From DP-19 sp036496285 (GTDB lineage: Bacteria > Desulfobacterota > Binatia > UTPRO1), in assembly GCA_036496285.1 (NCBI GenBank), contig DASXLI010000055.1, positions 1 through 64,000 on the forward strand: 64,000 bases of DNA. The letters run 5' to 3'. The notes under the pieces were generated by a model. It saw only the letters and a program-made list of their open reading frames with translations. It was not told where the DNA came from and searched no databases. The translations under genes were made by a program, and so were the position numbers. This document shows, one piece after another, positions 51,999-59,651 of the stretch (position 1 is the first letter of the stretch; each line of letters opens with the position of its first letter).

Positions 51999-52526
51999 AT
52001 GCGCGCGACCCGGAGCATCGATTTCGCCGCGCTGTCCCTGCAGGACGCTTTGGATCTCGCGGTCCTCATCGAAGAGGAGGCCCGCGACCGGTATCAGGAG
52101 TTCGCCGACCAGATGGAGATCCACCACACGCCGGAGGCCGCCCGCTTCTTTCGCTACATGGCCGACAACGAGGAAAAGCATCGGAGCACCCTCGTCGCGC
52201 GCCGGCGCGCGCGGTTCGGCGATGCGACCCCGGCGGTGACGAGGACGATGCTGTTCGACGTCGAGGCGCCTGACTACGACGAGGCGCGCGCATTCATGAC
52301 CGCCAGGGCAGCGTTGGAGACGGCCCTTCGCTGCGAGCAGAAGGCGGAGGCGTTCTTCGCCGCCGCGCTGCCCCAGCTCGGCGCAGCAGACGTGCGCGCG
52401 CTCTTCGACGAGCTGCGGCGCGAAGAGATCGAGCACCAGGCGCTGATCCGACGACAGCTCGCCGATGCGCCGCCCGACCCTCTCCTCGGCGGTGATGACT
52501 TCGCCGACGAGCCGGTCGGGCAGTAG
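51999..52526 (+). CDS. Ferritin-like / rubrerythrin-type di-iron protein
   Basis: The 175-aa product is a four-helix bundle of the ferritin-like superfamily. Putative iron ligands are in VLIEEEARDRYQEF (helix 1), MADNEEKHRST (E-x-x-H, helix 2), ALRCEQKAEAFF (helix 3) and RREEIEHQALI (E-x-x-H, helix 4). No rubredoxin Cys pair is present at the C-terminus, so it is not a full rubrerythrin. The start is set by a GAAGGAGGAGGGG ribosome site; the frame is open far upstream as korB shadow. Placed between korB and a universal stress protein, it probably handles peroxide or iron released under redox stress. Confidence 0.82.
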   Translation: MRATRSIDFAALSLQDALDLAVLIEEEARDRYQEFADQMEIHHTPEAARFFRYMADNEEKHRSTLVARRRARFGDATPAVTRTMLFDVEAPDYDEARAFMTARAALETALRCEQKAEAFFAAALPQLGAADVRALFDELRREEIEHQALIRRQLADAPPDPLLGGDDFADEPVGQ

Positions 52527-52539
52527 GAAGGAGTCGCCG

Positions 52540-53406
52540 ATGCCGACGCCACAGCAGATTCTCGTCCCGTTCGACTATTCGGCCGCTGCCGAAGCCGCAC
52601 TGCGGTTCGCCGCCGACCTCGCGCATGCCTGTCAGGCGAAGCTCCTCGTGCATCACTTCGTCGAGCTCGAGGTGCGCATGCTCGACGACTACCCTGTGAT
52701 CAAGGGCGATCCGATCGCCGAGGAAGGCGAGCGCCTGCGCGCGCACGTCCAGCGTCTCCTCGCCGCGGCCGGACGGGGCCCCGCGCAGGAAGTGGAGATC
52801 AGCTGGGGCTCCCCGCTCCTCCGCATCGTGGAGACGGCCATCGAGCGCAAGGCGGATCTCATCGTCCTGGGAGCGCACGGACGGGCCGGAGTCCTCGTCG
52901 GCAGCCTTGCGGAGCGGACCGTGCGGCTCGCGCCATGTCCCGTGTTGACGGTGCGCGGACCCGTGAGCCCTGGGAACGAGACAGCGTCGCACGTTGCGCC
53001 GCACGCCGGCGATGCCGGGACCGGGCCCGCCCGGGTCGCGCGCGTCATGACTCCGAGCCCCGTGACGATCGGTCCCGGCGACAGCCTCGCGGTCGCGCGC
53101 GATCGGATGCTCGACGCCGGGATCCGGCATCTGCCCGTGGTCGATGGCGGCCGGCTGGTCGGAATCGTGAGCGACGTCGACCTCCCCGCGCACCGGGGTC
53201 GGTTTGCACACACCCGCGTCGACGCGGCGATGACCCCCGACCCGGTCGTCATCGGCCGCGGCGCGACGATCGCGGACGCCGCTCGTCTCATGCTCGAGCG
53301 ACGCGTACGGGCGCTGCCGGTGGTCGAGGGCACACAACTCGTCGGCGTGCTCTCCGTCGTGGACATCCTTGAGGACTACGTGCGCGCTTCGCGGGAAGAC
53401 ACGTAG
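52540..53406 (+). CDS. Universal stress protein fused to a CBS-domain pair
   Basis: A 288-aa fusion. Residues 1-145 are a UspA domain (QQILVPFDYSAAAEAALRFA, LIVLGAHGRAGVLVGSLAERT, APCPVLTVRGP). Residues about 165-285 hold two CBS motifs (VARVMTPSPVTIGPGDSLAVA, HLPVVDGGRLVGIVSDVDL; AAMTPDPVVIGRGATIADAA, ALPVVEGTQLVGVLSVVDIL). The ATP-binding loop of UspA, usually G-x2-G-x9-G-S, has only six residues between GAHG and GS here. The CBS pair probably binds AMP or ATP and so senses energy state. A GAAGGAG site precedes the ATG 13 bases after the ferritin-like gene, making it the fourth gene of the kor operon. Confidence 0.85.
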   Translation: MPTPQQILVPFDYSAAAEAALRFAADLAHACQAKLLVHHFVELEVRMLDDYPVIKGDPIAEEGERLRAHVQRLLAAAGRGPAQEVEISWGSPLLRIVETAIERKADLIVLGAHGRAGVLVGSLAERTVRLAPCPVLTVRGPVSPGNETASHVAPHAGDAGTGPARVARVMTPSPVTIGPGDSLAVARDRMLDAGIRHLPVVDGGRLVGIVSDVDLPAHRGRFAHTRVDAAMTPDPVVIGRGATIADAARLMLERRVRALPVVEGTQLVGVLSVVDILEDYVRASREDT

Positions 53407-53439
53407 CGTCCCGTTCCGTCGCCGGCGCGGCGCCGATGT

Positions 53440-54135
53440 TCAGGGCGTCGCGTACGTGCGCCGCAGATAGACGATGATGTCCGCCGACTCGAACATCGCG
53501 ACGTCGCGGTTGGGGTCGATGAGGTACGGCACCATCATCTTGCCCGAGCGAGCGGTGAACGCCTGGCGGCGGGAGCTCCCGCGCGCGACGTTGCGCAGAT
53601 GGTACGGCAATGCGAGCTCGCAGAGCACCTCGCGTACCAGCCGACAGAATGGCGAGCCCTCGTAGCTGTAGAGCTCGAGCGGACGCTCGGGAGCACGGGC
53701 GGCCCGGTATCTTTCGCCGTGGCCGACGCGCATGGCCGATGCGGCGAGCGAGCCGACGAGCGTGAATGGCCCCGCGGACAGCATGAGCGGTACGCCGGCA
53801 CGGCCGTAGCGCTCGAACAGATAGCGGTTGATGTCGTCCGACTCGTACATCTCGACGCCGGTGTTCGGATCGACCAGGTAGGGGAACTGCTCCTTGCCGC
53901 CTCGCCGACGGACGACGTCGCGAAAGCGCGGGCTGCCCTTCGGGCACGGATAGATCATCGCCTCGAGGTCGAGAACGGTGAGTGCCTCGCGCACTTTGCG
54001 GCAATATGGACACGCCTCGAACTCGTAGAGCTCGAGCAGCTTCTCCGGCTGTCTTCCGACCGGAGCGACGCGCTCGCCGTAACCGAGACGTGCCACGGTG
54101 GCGAGGAGGGATGTCGTGACGTCGACCGCGCGCAT
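53440..54135 (-). CDS. Tandem glutaredoxin / GST-N-fold protein
   Basis: The 231-aa product has two thioredoxin-fold halves of the glutaredoxin/GST N-terminal type. The first (about 33-112) has ELYEFEACPYCRKVREAL with C42-P-Y-C45, and FPYLVDPNTGVEMYESDDINRYL. The second (about 151-228) repeats the pattern as ELYSYEGSPFCRLVREVL with S161-P-F-C164, and VPYLIDPNRDVAMFESADIIVYL. So the first half keeps a dithiol site and the second a monothiol-like site. ATG 54135 is chosen; the open frame reaches 54165 only through GTG/TTG codons. It converges with the USP-CBS gene (33 bases). A role in thiol-disulfide or deglutathionylation chemistry is probable. Confidence 0.8.
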   Translation of the reverse strand: MRAVDVTTSLLATVARLGYGERVAPVGRQPEKLLELYEFEACPYCRKVREALTVLDLEAMIYPCPKGSPRFRDVVRRRGGKEQFPYLVDPNTGVEMYESDDINRYLFERYGRAGVPLMLSAGPFTLVGSLAASAMRVGHGERYRAARAPERPLELYSYEGSPFCRLVREVLCELALPYHLRNVARGSSRRQAFTARSGKMMVPYLIDPNRDVAMFESADIIVYLRRTYATP

Positions 54136-54566
54136 GTGCCCCCGAATCACGTGCGGGCGCGACAATCAACAACGGCTCGGGGCCCTCCGCAGGCGCACGC
54201 CAGCGGAACGGGGAGCGCCACCCCGGAGCGCGCTGCACCACGAGACCGTCGCACATGAGCGGAGCGAGGCGGCGTTGTCCCGGCACGAGAACCTGCTCCA
54301 GCTCCGGAGCGGAATACGCTCGGCGAGACGGGTGTCCATCCTGCGTCGCTGGTCGCTGGAGGGACGTCGACCCGGCTTCGACGCTGGCATGAACGATTAC
54401 ATCGCCAAACCCGGGGCGGCCGGCTGATCGATCGTCGAGGCCGGCCAAGCGAAATCGCTCCGCGGCAGTTTGAAGAAACGGCTACGCACGCGGGCTCACC
54501 CGCACGCGACTCCGACCACCTGGCGCAGGGATGCGTTGGCACGGACGTTGCGACGCTGGAGCGTGT
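54136..54566. other. Decayed non-coding region
   Basis: About 430 bases between the glutaredoxin-like gene and the broken epoxide hydrolase. Apart from the short receiver-domain remnant listed at 54377-54427 I find no gene with family features. Codon-position GC bias is weaker than in the flanking genes, which fits decayed coding sequence. Confidence 0.4.
54377..54427 (+). pseudogene. Remnant: end of a response-regulator receiver domain
   Basis: The 16 codons before a TGA read FDAGMNDYIAKPGAAG. A-G-M-x-D-Y-I-x-K-P is the highly conserved strand-5 lysine block of receiver domains in hybrid histidine kinases. Nothing of the receiver fold is recognisable upstream in the same frame and there is no start. 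It is probably a scrap of a deleted two-component gene; the identification rests on about 12 residues. Confidence 0.4.
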
Positions 54567-55263
54567 ATGGCCCCGTCGTCATTCCTCATCAAGATCGAGC
54601 AACGCGTGCTCGACGACCTGCGCGAACGCCTCGATCGCACGCGTTGGGTCGGCGATCTCGGCGACTCCGGCTGGAAGTACGGCGCGAGCGTTCCGTACAT
54701 GAAGGAGCTGGTCGCCGGACGATCCGTCGCGCGCCGAGCGGAAGTATCTGGACTCGATCGCGGAGTATCAGCAACGGGAGGGCGCGTATGCGTTCGTGCA
54801 GGGATCGCAGCCGCAGGTCGCCGCGGTCGGGCTCAATGATTCGCCTGCGGGGCTCGCGACGTGGATCGTCGAGAAGTTTCGCCGCTGGAGCGATTGCGAC
54901 GGCGACGTCGAACGCCGGTTCACCAAGGACGAGCTGCTGACGAACGTGATGCTCTACTGGGCGACGGAGACGATCAATTCGGCGTTCCTCCTGTACTACG
55001 ACGTCACGCAAGCCGGCGCGCTCACGTGGATCGGACAGAAGATCAAGGAATGGGTGGGAACTACGACCGTGCCGGCGGCGTTCGCGATGTTCCCGAAGGA
55101 CCTCTCGTTCCCGCCGCGCGAGTGGGCCGAGCGGTTCTTCAACGTCCAGCGTTGGACGGAGATGGAGCGTGGGGGGCATTTCGCGGCGCTCGAGGAGCCG
55201 GAGTCACTCGTGCGGGACATTCGCGAGTTCTTTCGTCCGTTGCGGAGCGCGGCCGCGCGGTGA
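54567..55263 (+). pseudogene. Epoxide hydrolase pseudogene with internal deletion
   Basis: The start (ATG 54567) reads as the N-terminal EHN domain of epoxide hydrolases: IEQRVLDDLRERLDRTRWVG, SGWKYGASVPYMKELV. At about 54715-54718 the text jumps to the lid and C-terminal half in another frame: DDPSRAERKYLDSIAEYQQR, then QPQVAAVGLNDSPAGLATWI, WSDCDGDVERRFTKDELL, and the catalytic His in ERGGHFAALEEP, ending at 55263. The alpha/beta-hydrolase core with the oxyanion motif HGWPG and the nucleophilic Asp, roughly 170 residues in intact relatives, is missing. The junction also changes frame, so the gene is dead. The tail could still be translated from a GTG at 54796 but would not be active. Confidence 0.8.
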
Positions 55264-55381
55264 CGCGCGTGCTGCCTCCGCTCGGCGATCTTGCATGGGT
55301 TTGTCCTTGCCTTGCGCCGCCCTCTCCGTGCTAGACACGACGAGCCGTCTCACCCGATCGCGGTCATCCAGGAGAGCCCCC

Positions 55382-57385
55382 ATGCGTCTGTCGTCTGCGC
55401 CGCTCACGGCGCTTCTCGTTTTTCTCGCCGTCCCGGCCGTACACGCGAGCCAGCCGCAGGTCGTGTCTACCAGCCCCGCGCGCCTGGCATTCGCGCCCGC
55501 GACGACGACGATCAGCGTTACCTTCGACCAGGCGCTGCTGCCGGCGTCGGTGACGAGCGCGAGCCTGCGCGTCTTCGGGCGCTCGAGCGGCACGGTGAGC
55601 GGCGCGATCGCCCTCTCCAACGGCGACAAGACCGTCACGGTCACGCCGTCGCATCCGTTCTCGGCGGGCGAGATCGTGCTGGTGAACCTGTCGCACGACA
55701 TCAAGGCGGCGGACGCGACGCCCCTCCGGTCGGCCGGCTACGCGTACCAGTTCTGGATCTCGACCAAGCCGGCGACGCGCAGCTTCGCCGAGATCCAGAA
55801 GTTCTCCAACCGGAACGGTCCGGACAACACGCGCATCTACGGCGCGCTCGCGACCGACTTCAACGGCGACGGCTTCATCGATCTCGGCACCGTGAACGAG
55901 GACAGCGCCGACGTGCGGGTCTTCCTCAACACCGCCGACGGCTCCGGCAAGTACGACGTGCCTTTCGTCCCCCCGCCGGTACCGGTGGGCGTGGAGTCGA
56001 GCCCGAACGAGCCCGCCGATGTCGACAACGACGGCAAGACCGACGCCGTCATCTCCTCGACCGACGCGCCCGGCATCTTCGTGCTGCACGGCCACGGTGA
56101 CGGCACGTTCGACGGCACGCAGATGATCACGACCGGCGCCGAGGCGCACGGTGTCGCGGTGCTCGACGTCGACGGCGACGGCGACCTCGACATCGCCGAG
56201 GCGCTCCAGGGCGCGAGCAGCGACGAGATGGCGCTGCTCATCAACGACGGAACGGGCCACTACGGCACGCCGACCTTCTTCGACAGCAGCTGCAGCGGCG
56301 AGTGGGGCCTTGGCTCCGGCGACATGAACAACGACGGCATCACCGACCTCGTCGTCGGCTGCGTCAACGACCAGAAGGTCTCGGTGATGCTGGGCAACGG
56401 CGACGGCACCTTCACCGTGCTGCCGGCGCAGAACGCGGGCGGCCAGCCGTGGCAGGTCGCGATCGGCGACCTCGACGGCGACGGCAATCTCGACGCCGCG
56501 CTGGCGCTCGCCAACAGCACTGACGGCGGCGGCATCCTGCTCGGGAACGGCGACGGCACGTTCAAGCCCGTCGTGACCTATGCGATGCCGGGCCATACGC
56601 CGTCGAGCAAGCTCGGCGACCTCGACGGCGACGGTGATCTCGACTGGGTGCTGTCGAGCTTCGGCGCCGGTCTCTGGCGCATCTACGTGAACGACGGTAG
56701 CGGCGCGTTCACCAAGGACCAGGACATTCCCGCGGACTCGAATCCATCGTGCTCCGTCCTGCTCGACATCGACAACGACGGCGACCTCGACATGGCGTTG
56801 AGCGACGAGATCGCCGACACCGTGAAGATCATGCAGAGCGAGAACCCGCCGAGCCTGCTCTGTCCGCCGGCGCCGGCGACGTGCCGCGCGCCGTTCGTCC
56901 CGGGCAAGGCGTCGATTCTCATGAAGGACAAGACGCCCGACAAGGGCGACCAGATCGTCTGGAAGTGGATCAAGGGGCCGACGACGCCGCTCGGCGACTT
57001 CGCCGACCCCGTCACGACGGACGACTACGCGCTCTGCATCTACGACGCCGGCGCGCTGGTCACGAGCGCCGCCGCCGACCACGGCGGCCTCTGCCGCGGC
57101 AAGCCCTGCTGGACGACGAAGCCGACGGCCATCCAGTACAAGAACCGCGACGCGTCCCCGAGCGGCACGCAGAGCATCAAGCTCAAGCCGGGCGCCCTCG
57201 ACGGCAAGGCATCGATCACCTTCAAGGCGAAGGGCGACAAGGTCGTCCTGCCCGACCTCGGCGCGTTGACCGGCCCGGTCGTCGTGCAGCTCCAGCGCAG
57301 CGGCGGCGCCCCGTGCTTCGGGGCGACCTACAGCGCGCCCTTCCTCAAGCAGGACGCGGCGAACTTCAAAGACAAGGCCGACTGA
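55382..57385 (+). CDS. Secreted FG-GAP/VCBS beta-propeller protein with shared C-terminal domain
   Basis: A 667-aa secreted protein. An AGGAGA site precedes the ATG; the signal peptide covers about residues 1-22 (LTALLVFLAVPAVHA). Residues about 25-125 are a Big_5 Ig-like domain (STSPARLAFAPATTTISVTF). Residues about 150-480 are at least seven FG-GAP repeats with Ca-binding D-x-D-G-D-G-D-x-D loops (DFNGDGFIDLG, DVDGDGDLDIA, DMNNDGITDLV, DLDGDGNLDAA, DLDGDGDLDWV, DIDNDGDLDMA). The last 159 residues (509-667, coding 56906-57385) are the domain shared with the 42974 protein: IVWKWIKG, DFADPV, YALCIYD, GKPCW, YKNRD, VVVQLQ and CFGATYSAPF. It probably acts in adhesion or ligand binding outside the cell. 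Confidence 0.87.
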   Translation: MRLSSAPLTALLVFLAVPAVHASQPQVVSTSPARLAFAPATTTISVTFDQALLPASVTSASLRVFGRSSGTVSGAIALSNGDKTVTVTPSHPFSAGEIVLVNLSHDIKAADATPLRSAGYAYQFWISTKPATRSFAEIQKFSNRNGPDNTRIYGALATDFNGDGFIDLGTVNEDSADVRVFLNTADGSGKYDVPFVPPPVPVGVESSPNEPADVDNDGKTDAVISSTDAPGIFVLHGHGDGTFDGTQMITTGAEAHGVAVLDVDGDGDLDIAEALQGASSDEMALLINDGTGHYGTPTFFDSSCSGEWGLGSGDMNNDGITDLVVGCVNDQKVSVMLGNGDGTFTVLPAQNAGGQPWQVAIGDLDGDGNLDAALALANSTDGGGILLGNGDGTFKPVVTYAMPGHTPSSKLGDLDGDGDLDWVLSSFGAGLWRIYVNDGSGAFTKDQDIPADSNPSCSVLLDIDNDGDLDMALSDEIADTVKIMQSENPPSLLCPPAPATCRAPFVPGKASILMKDKTPDKGDQIVWKWIKGPTTPLGDFADPVTTDDYALCIYDAGALVTSAAADHGGLCRGKPCWTTKPTAIQYKNRDASPSGTQSIKLKPGALDGKASITFKAKGDKVVLPDLGALTGPVVVQLQRSGGAPCFGATYSAPFLKQDAANFKDKAD

Positions 57386-57444
57386 CGCAGTCGCGAGCGT
57401 AGAGACAGAGGAAGGGCGGCGCGGGCGCGGGGGCGGGGATGCGT

Positions 57445-57497
57445 CGTCTGCATCCGACGGGCGCGATCGGTTCAGTGCGCCCCAACGGATGCAGACG
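57445..57497 (-). repeat. Stem-loop repeat, copy 3
   Basis: CGTCTGCATCCG (57445-57456) and its exact inverse (57486-57497) enclose a 29-base loop. On the minus strand the loop and right stem match 1-35 and 240-274 (35-base unit, 5 mismatches to copy 1), including the core GCACTGAACCGATCGCG. The GC-rich tract next to the arm, with GAGGAAG and GGCGGCGCGGG, also resembles that beside copy 1. It lies 60 bases after the FG-GAP gene stop, again at the 3' end of a gene. The remaining part of the 293-base gap 57386-57678 holds only the ribosome site of the next gene. Confidence 0.65.
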
Positions 57498-57678
57498 CCG
57501 GCCACCGCACGCCGGCGCCTTCCATTTCATTCCCTCGCCGGTCCGGCCCATCACCTCTCCGTTCGGCTACCTCTTCGCTCCGGCCGGTGCGTGCATCATG
57601 GGCGGGCTTCCTGTAGAAGCCTGGCTTTCGTACTCTCGTTGAAGGCTCCGTACCCCGTACCCAAAGGAGATCATTTCC

Positions 57679-58860
57679 ATGCGTGAAGCCGTCATCGTTG
57701 CGAGCGCCCGCACCCCGCTCGGCAAGTCATTCCGCGGCAGTCTGAACGCCACCCGGCCGGACGACATGGCCGCGACCGCGATCAAGGGCGCGCTCGCCAA
57801 GGTGCCGCAGCTGTCGGTCAAGGAGATCGAGGACGTGATCTGCGGGTGCGGCCTTCCGGAGGGACCCTCGGGGATGAATGTCGCGCGCGTGGCGACGCTC
57901 GCGGCCGGGCTGCCCGAGACGATCGCGGCGACGACGGTGAACCGCTTCTGCTCGTCGGGCCTGCAGGCGATCGGCATGGCGGCGCATCAGATCATCAACG
58001 AGGGCGCGAACGCCGCGATCGGCGCCGGCACCGAGTCGATCTCGATGGTGCAGGGCCAGCAGAACATGAACAACCTCGTGAACTCGCGGGTGCAGGAGCT
58101 CTGGCCGGGCCTCTACATGGGCATGGGGCAGACCGCGGAGATCGTCGCCGAGCGCTACAAGATCTCGCGCGAGGACCAGGACAAGTACTCGCTCCTGAGC
58201 CAGCAGCGCACCGGCGCGGCGCAGCGCGACGGCAGGTTCTCCGAGATCATCCCGATGAAGGTGAAGAAGGCGGTGAAGGACGAGTCCGGCAACCTCAAGT
58301 TCGAGGATGCCGAGATCACCAAGGACGAGTGCAACCGCCCCGATACGACGCTCGAGGGCCTGCAGAAGCTGAAGCCCTCGTTCAAGGAGGACGGCACGGT
58401 CACGGCCGGCAACGCCTCGCAGCTCTCCGACGGCGCGTCAGCGACGATCCTGATGTCGCGCGAGCGCGCCAAAGAGCTCGGCATCGAGCCGCTCGGCATC
58501 TTCCGCGGCGTTGCGGTCGCCGGCTGCCGACCGGAGGAGATGGGGATCGGTCCGGTGTTCGCGGTGCCGAAGCTCCTCAAGCGCCACGGCCTCACCATGA
58601 AGGACATCGACATCGTCGAGCTGAACGAGGCCTTCGCCTCGCAGCTCCTCTACTGCCAGCGCCAGCTCGAGATCCCCGACGAGAAGCTGAACCCGCTCGG
58701 CGGCTCGATCTCGATCGGCCACCCGTACGGCATGACGGGCTCACGCATGGTGGGTCAGCTCCTCGGCGAGCTGCGCCGGCGGAAGCAGAAGTACGGCCTG
58801 GTCACGATGTGCGTCGGCGGCGGCATGGGAATGGCGGGCCTGTTCGAGGCCTGCTGGTAG
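57679..58860 (+). CDS. Acetyl-CoA acetyltransferase / acyltransferase (thiolase)
   Basis: A 393-aa thiolase: MREAVIVASARTPLGKSFRG at the start, nucleophile C91 in VNRFCSSGLQAI, LNEAFASQL, the His block GGSISIGHPYGMTGSRM and the Cys block MCVGGGMGMAG. The internal MNNLVNSRVQELWPG, and the YGMTG in place of the more common IGASG, place it in a different branch from the two other thiolases in the window, near the FadI/FadA-type degradative enzymes. AAAGGAGAT precedes the ATG. It has its own upstream region and is followed after 83 bases by the ABC transporter operon. Confidence 0.9.
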   Translation: MREAVIVASARTPLGKSFRGSLNATRPDDMAATAIKGALAKVPQLSVKEIEDVICGCGLPEGPSGMNVARVATLAAGLPETIAATTVNRFCSSGLQAIGMAAHQIINEGANAAIGAGTESISMVQGQQNMNNLVNSRVQELWPGLYMGMGQTAEIVAERYKISREDQDKYSLLSQQRTGAAQRDGRFSEIIPMKVKKAVKDESGNLKFEDAEITKDECNRPDTTLEGLQKLKPSFKEDGTVTAGNASQLSDGASATILMSRERAKELGIEPLGIFRGVAVAGCRPEEMGIGPVFAVPKLLKRHGLTMKDIDIVELNEAFASQLLYCQRQLEIPDEKLNPLGGSISIGHPYGMTGSRMVGQLLGELRRRKQKYGLVTMCVGGGMGMAGLFEACW

Positions 58861-58943
58861 GATCGTGAGCGACGGCGGGCCGGGCGCGACGGCGCCGCCC
58901 GCCGGCCGCCCCCGCTTGGCGCGTGACGCCGCGCCCTCCGCCA

Positions 58944-59651
58944 ATGGCCGAGCCGCTGATCACGCTCCGTGACGTGTCGCGCTCGTACGAGCGCGGCCAC
59001 GACGTCGTCCACGCGCTCGCCGACGTCTCGCTGACCATCGCGAGCGGCGGGTTCGTCGCGCTCATGGGCCCGTCGGGCTCCGGCAAGTCGACGTTGCTGA
59101 ACCTGCTCTCGGGCATCGACCGGCCGAGCGCCGGCGAGGTCTGGGTCGCGGGCCAGCGGCTGAACGACCTCTCGGAGGACGCGCTCGCGACGTGGCGGGC
59201 GCGCCACGTCGGGTTGATCTTCCAGTTCTACAACCTGATACCGGTCCTCTCGGCGCTGGAGAACGTCGAGCTGCCCCTGCTGCTGACGCCGTTCAACCGC
59301 GCCGAGCGTCTGCGCCGGGCGGAGACGGCGCTGCGCGTGGTCGGGCTCGCCGCGCGCGCCCGCCACTTGCCGAGCGAGCTCTCCGGCGGCGAGCAGCAGC
59401 GCGTCGCGATCGCGCGCGCGATCGTCGCCGACCCCGACGTGATCATCGCCGACGAGCCGACCGGCGACCTCGACGCGCGCAGCGCCGACGACGTGCTGGG
59501 CATGCTGCGCGACCTGAGCCGCGAGTTCCACAAGACCGTGGTGATGGTGACGCACGACCCGCGCGCCGCGCACTGGGTCGACGTCGTGTACCATCTCGAG
59601 AAGGGCCTGCTGCTCGGCGTGGAGCCGGGGGACGCGGAGCGGCGCGCGTGA
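58944..59651 (+). CDS. ABC transporter ATP-binding protein (LolD/MacB type)
   Basis: A 235-aa ATPase. Walker A is GPSGSGKST at about 42-50, the Q-loop LIFQFYNLIPVLSALENVELPL is typical of the LolD/FtsE/MacB group, the signature is LSGGEQQRVAIARAI, Walker B DVIIADEPTGDLD and the switch VTHDPR (H-loop). It powers a mechanotransmission-type exporter with the two FtsX-like permeases that follow. ATG 58944 is chosen; a GTG at 58923 is also in frame. The stop overlaps the first permease (GTGA). Confidence 0.92.
   Translation: MAEPLITLRDVSRSYERGHDVVHALADVSLTIASGGFVALMGPSGSGKSTLLNLLSGIDRPSAGEVWVAGQRLNDLSEDALATWRARHVGLIFQFYNLIPVLSALENVELPLLLTPFNRAERLRRAETALRVVGLAARARHLPSELSGGEQQRVAIARAIVADPDVIIADEPTGDLDARSADDVLGMLRDLSREFHKTVVMVTHDPRAAHWVDVVYHLEKGLLLGVEPGDAERRA

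Noticed and set aside
53407..55381. Genomic island with mobile element
   Set aside because: The zone holds gene fragments, but no integrase, transposase, tRNA or terminal repeats were found.
41653..58860. The thiolases at 41653 and 57679 as recent duplicates
   Set aside because: They differ clearly around the active sites (DRQCGSSQQ versus VNRFCSSGLQ; HPLGCSG versus HPYGMTG) and belong to different branches.
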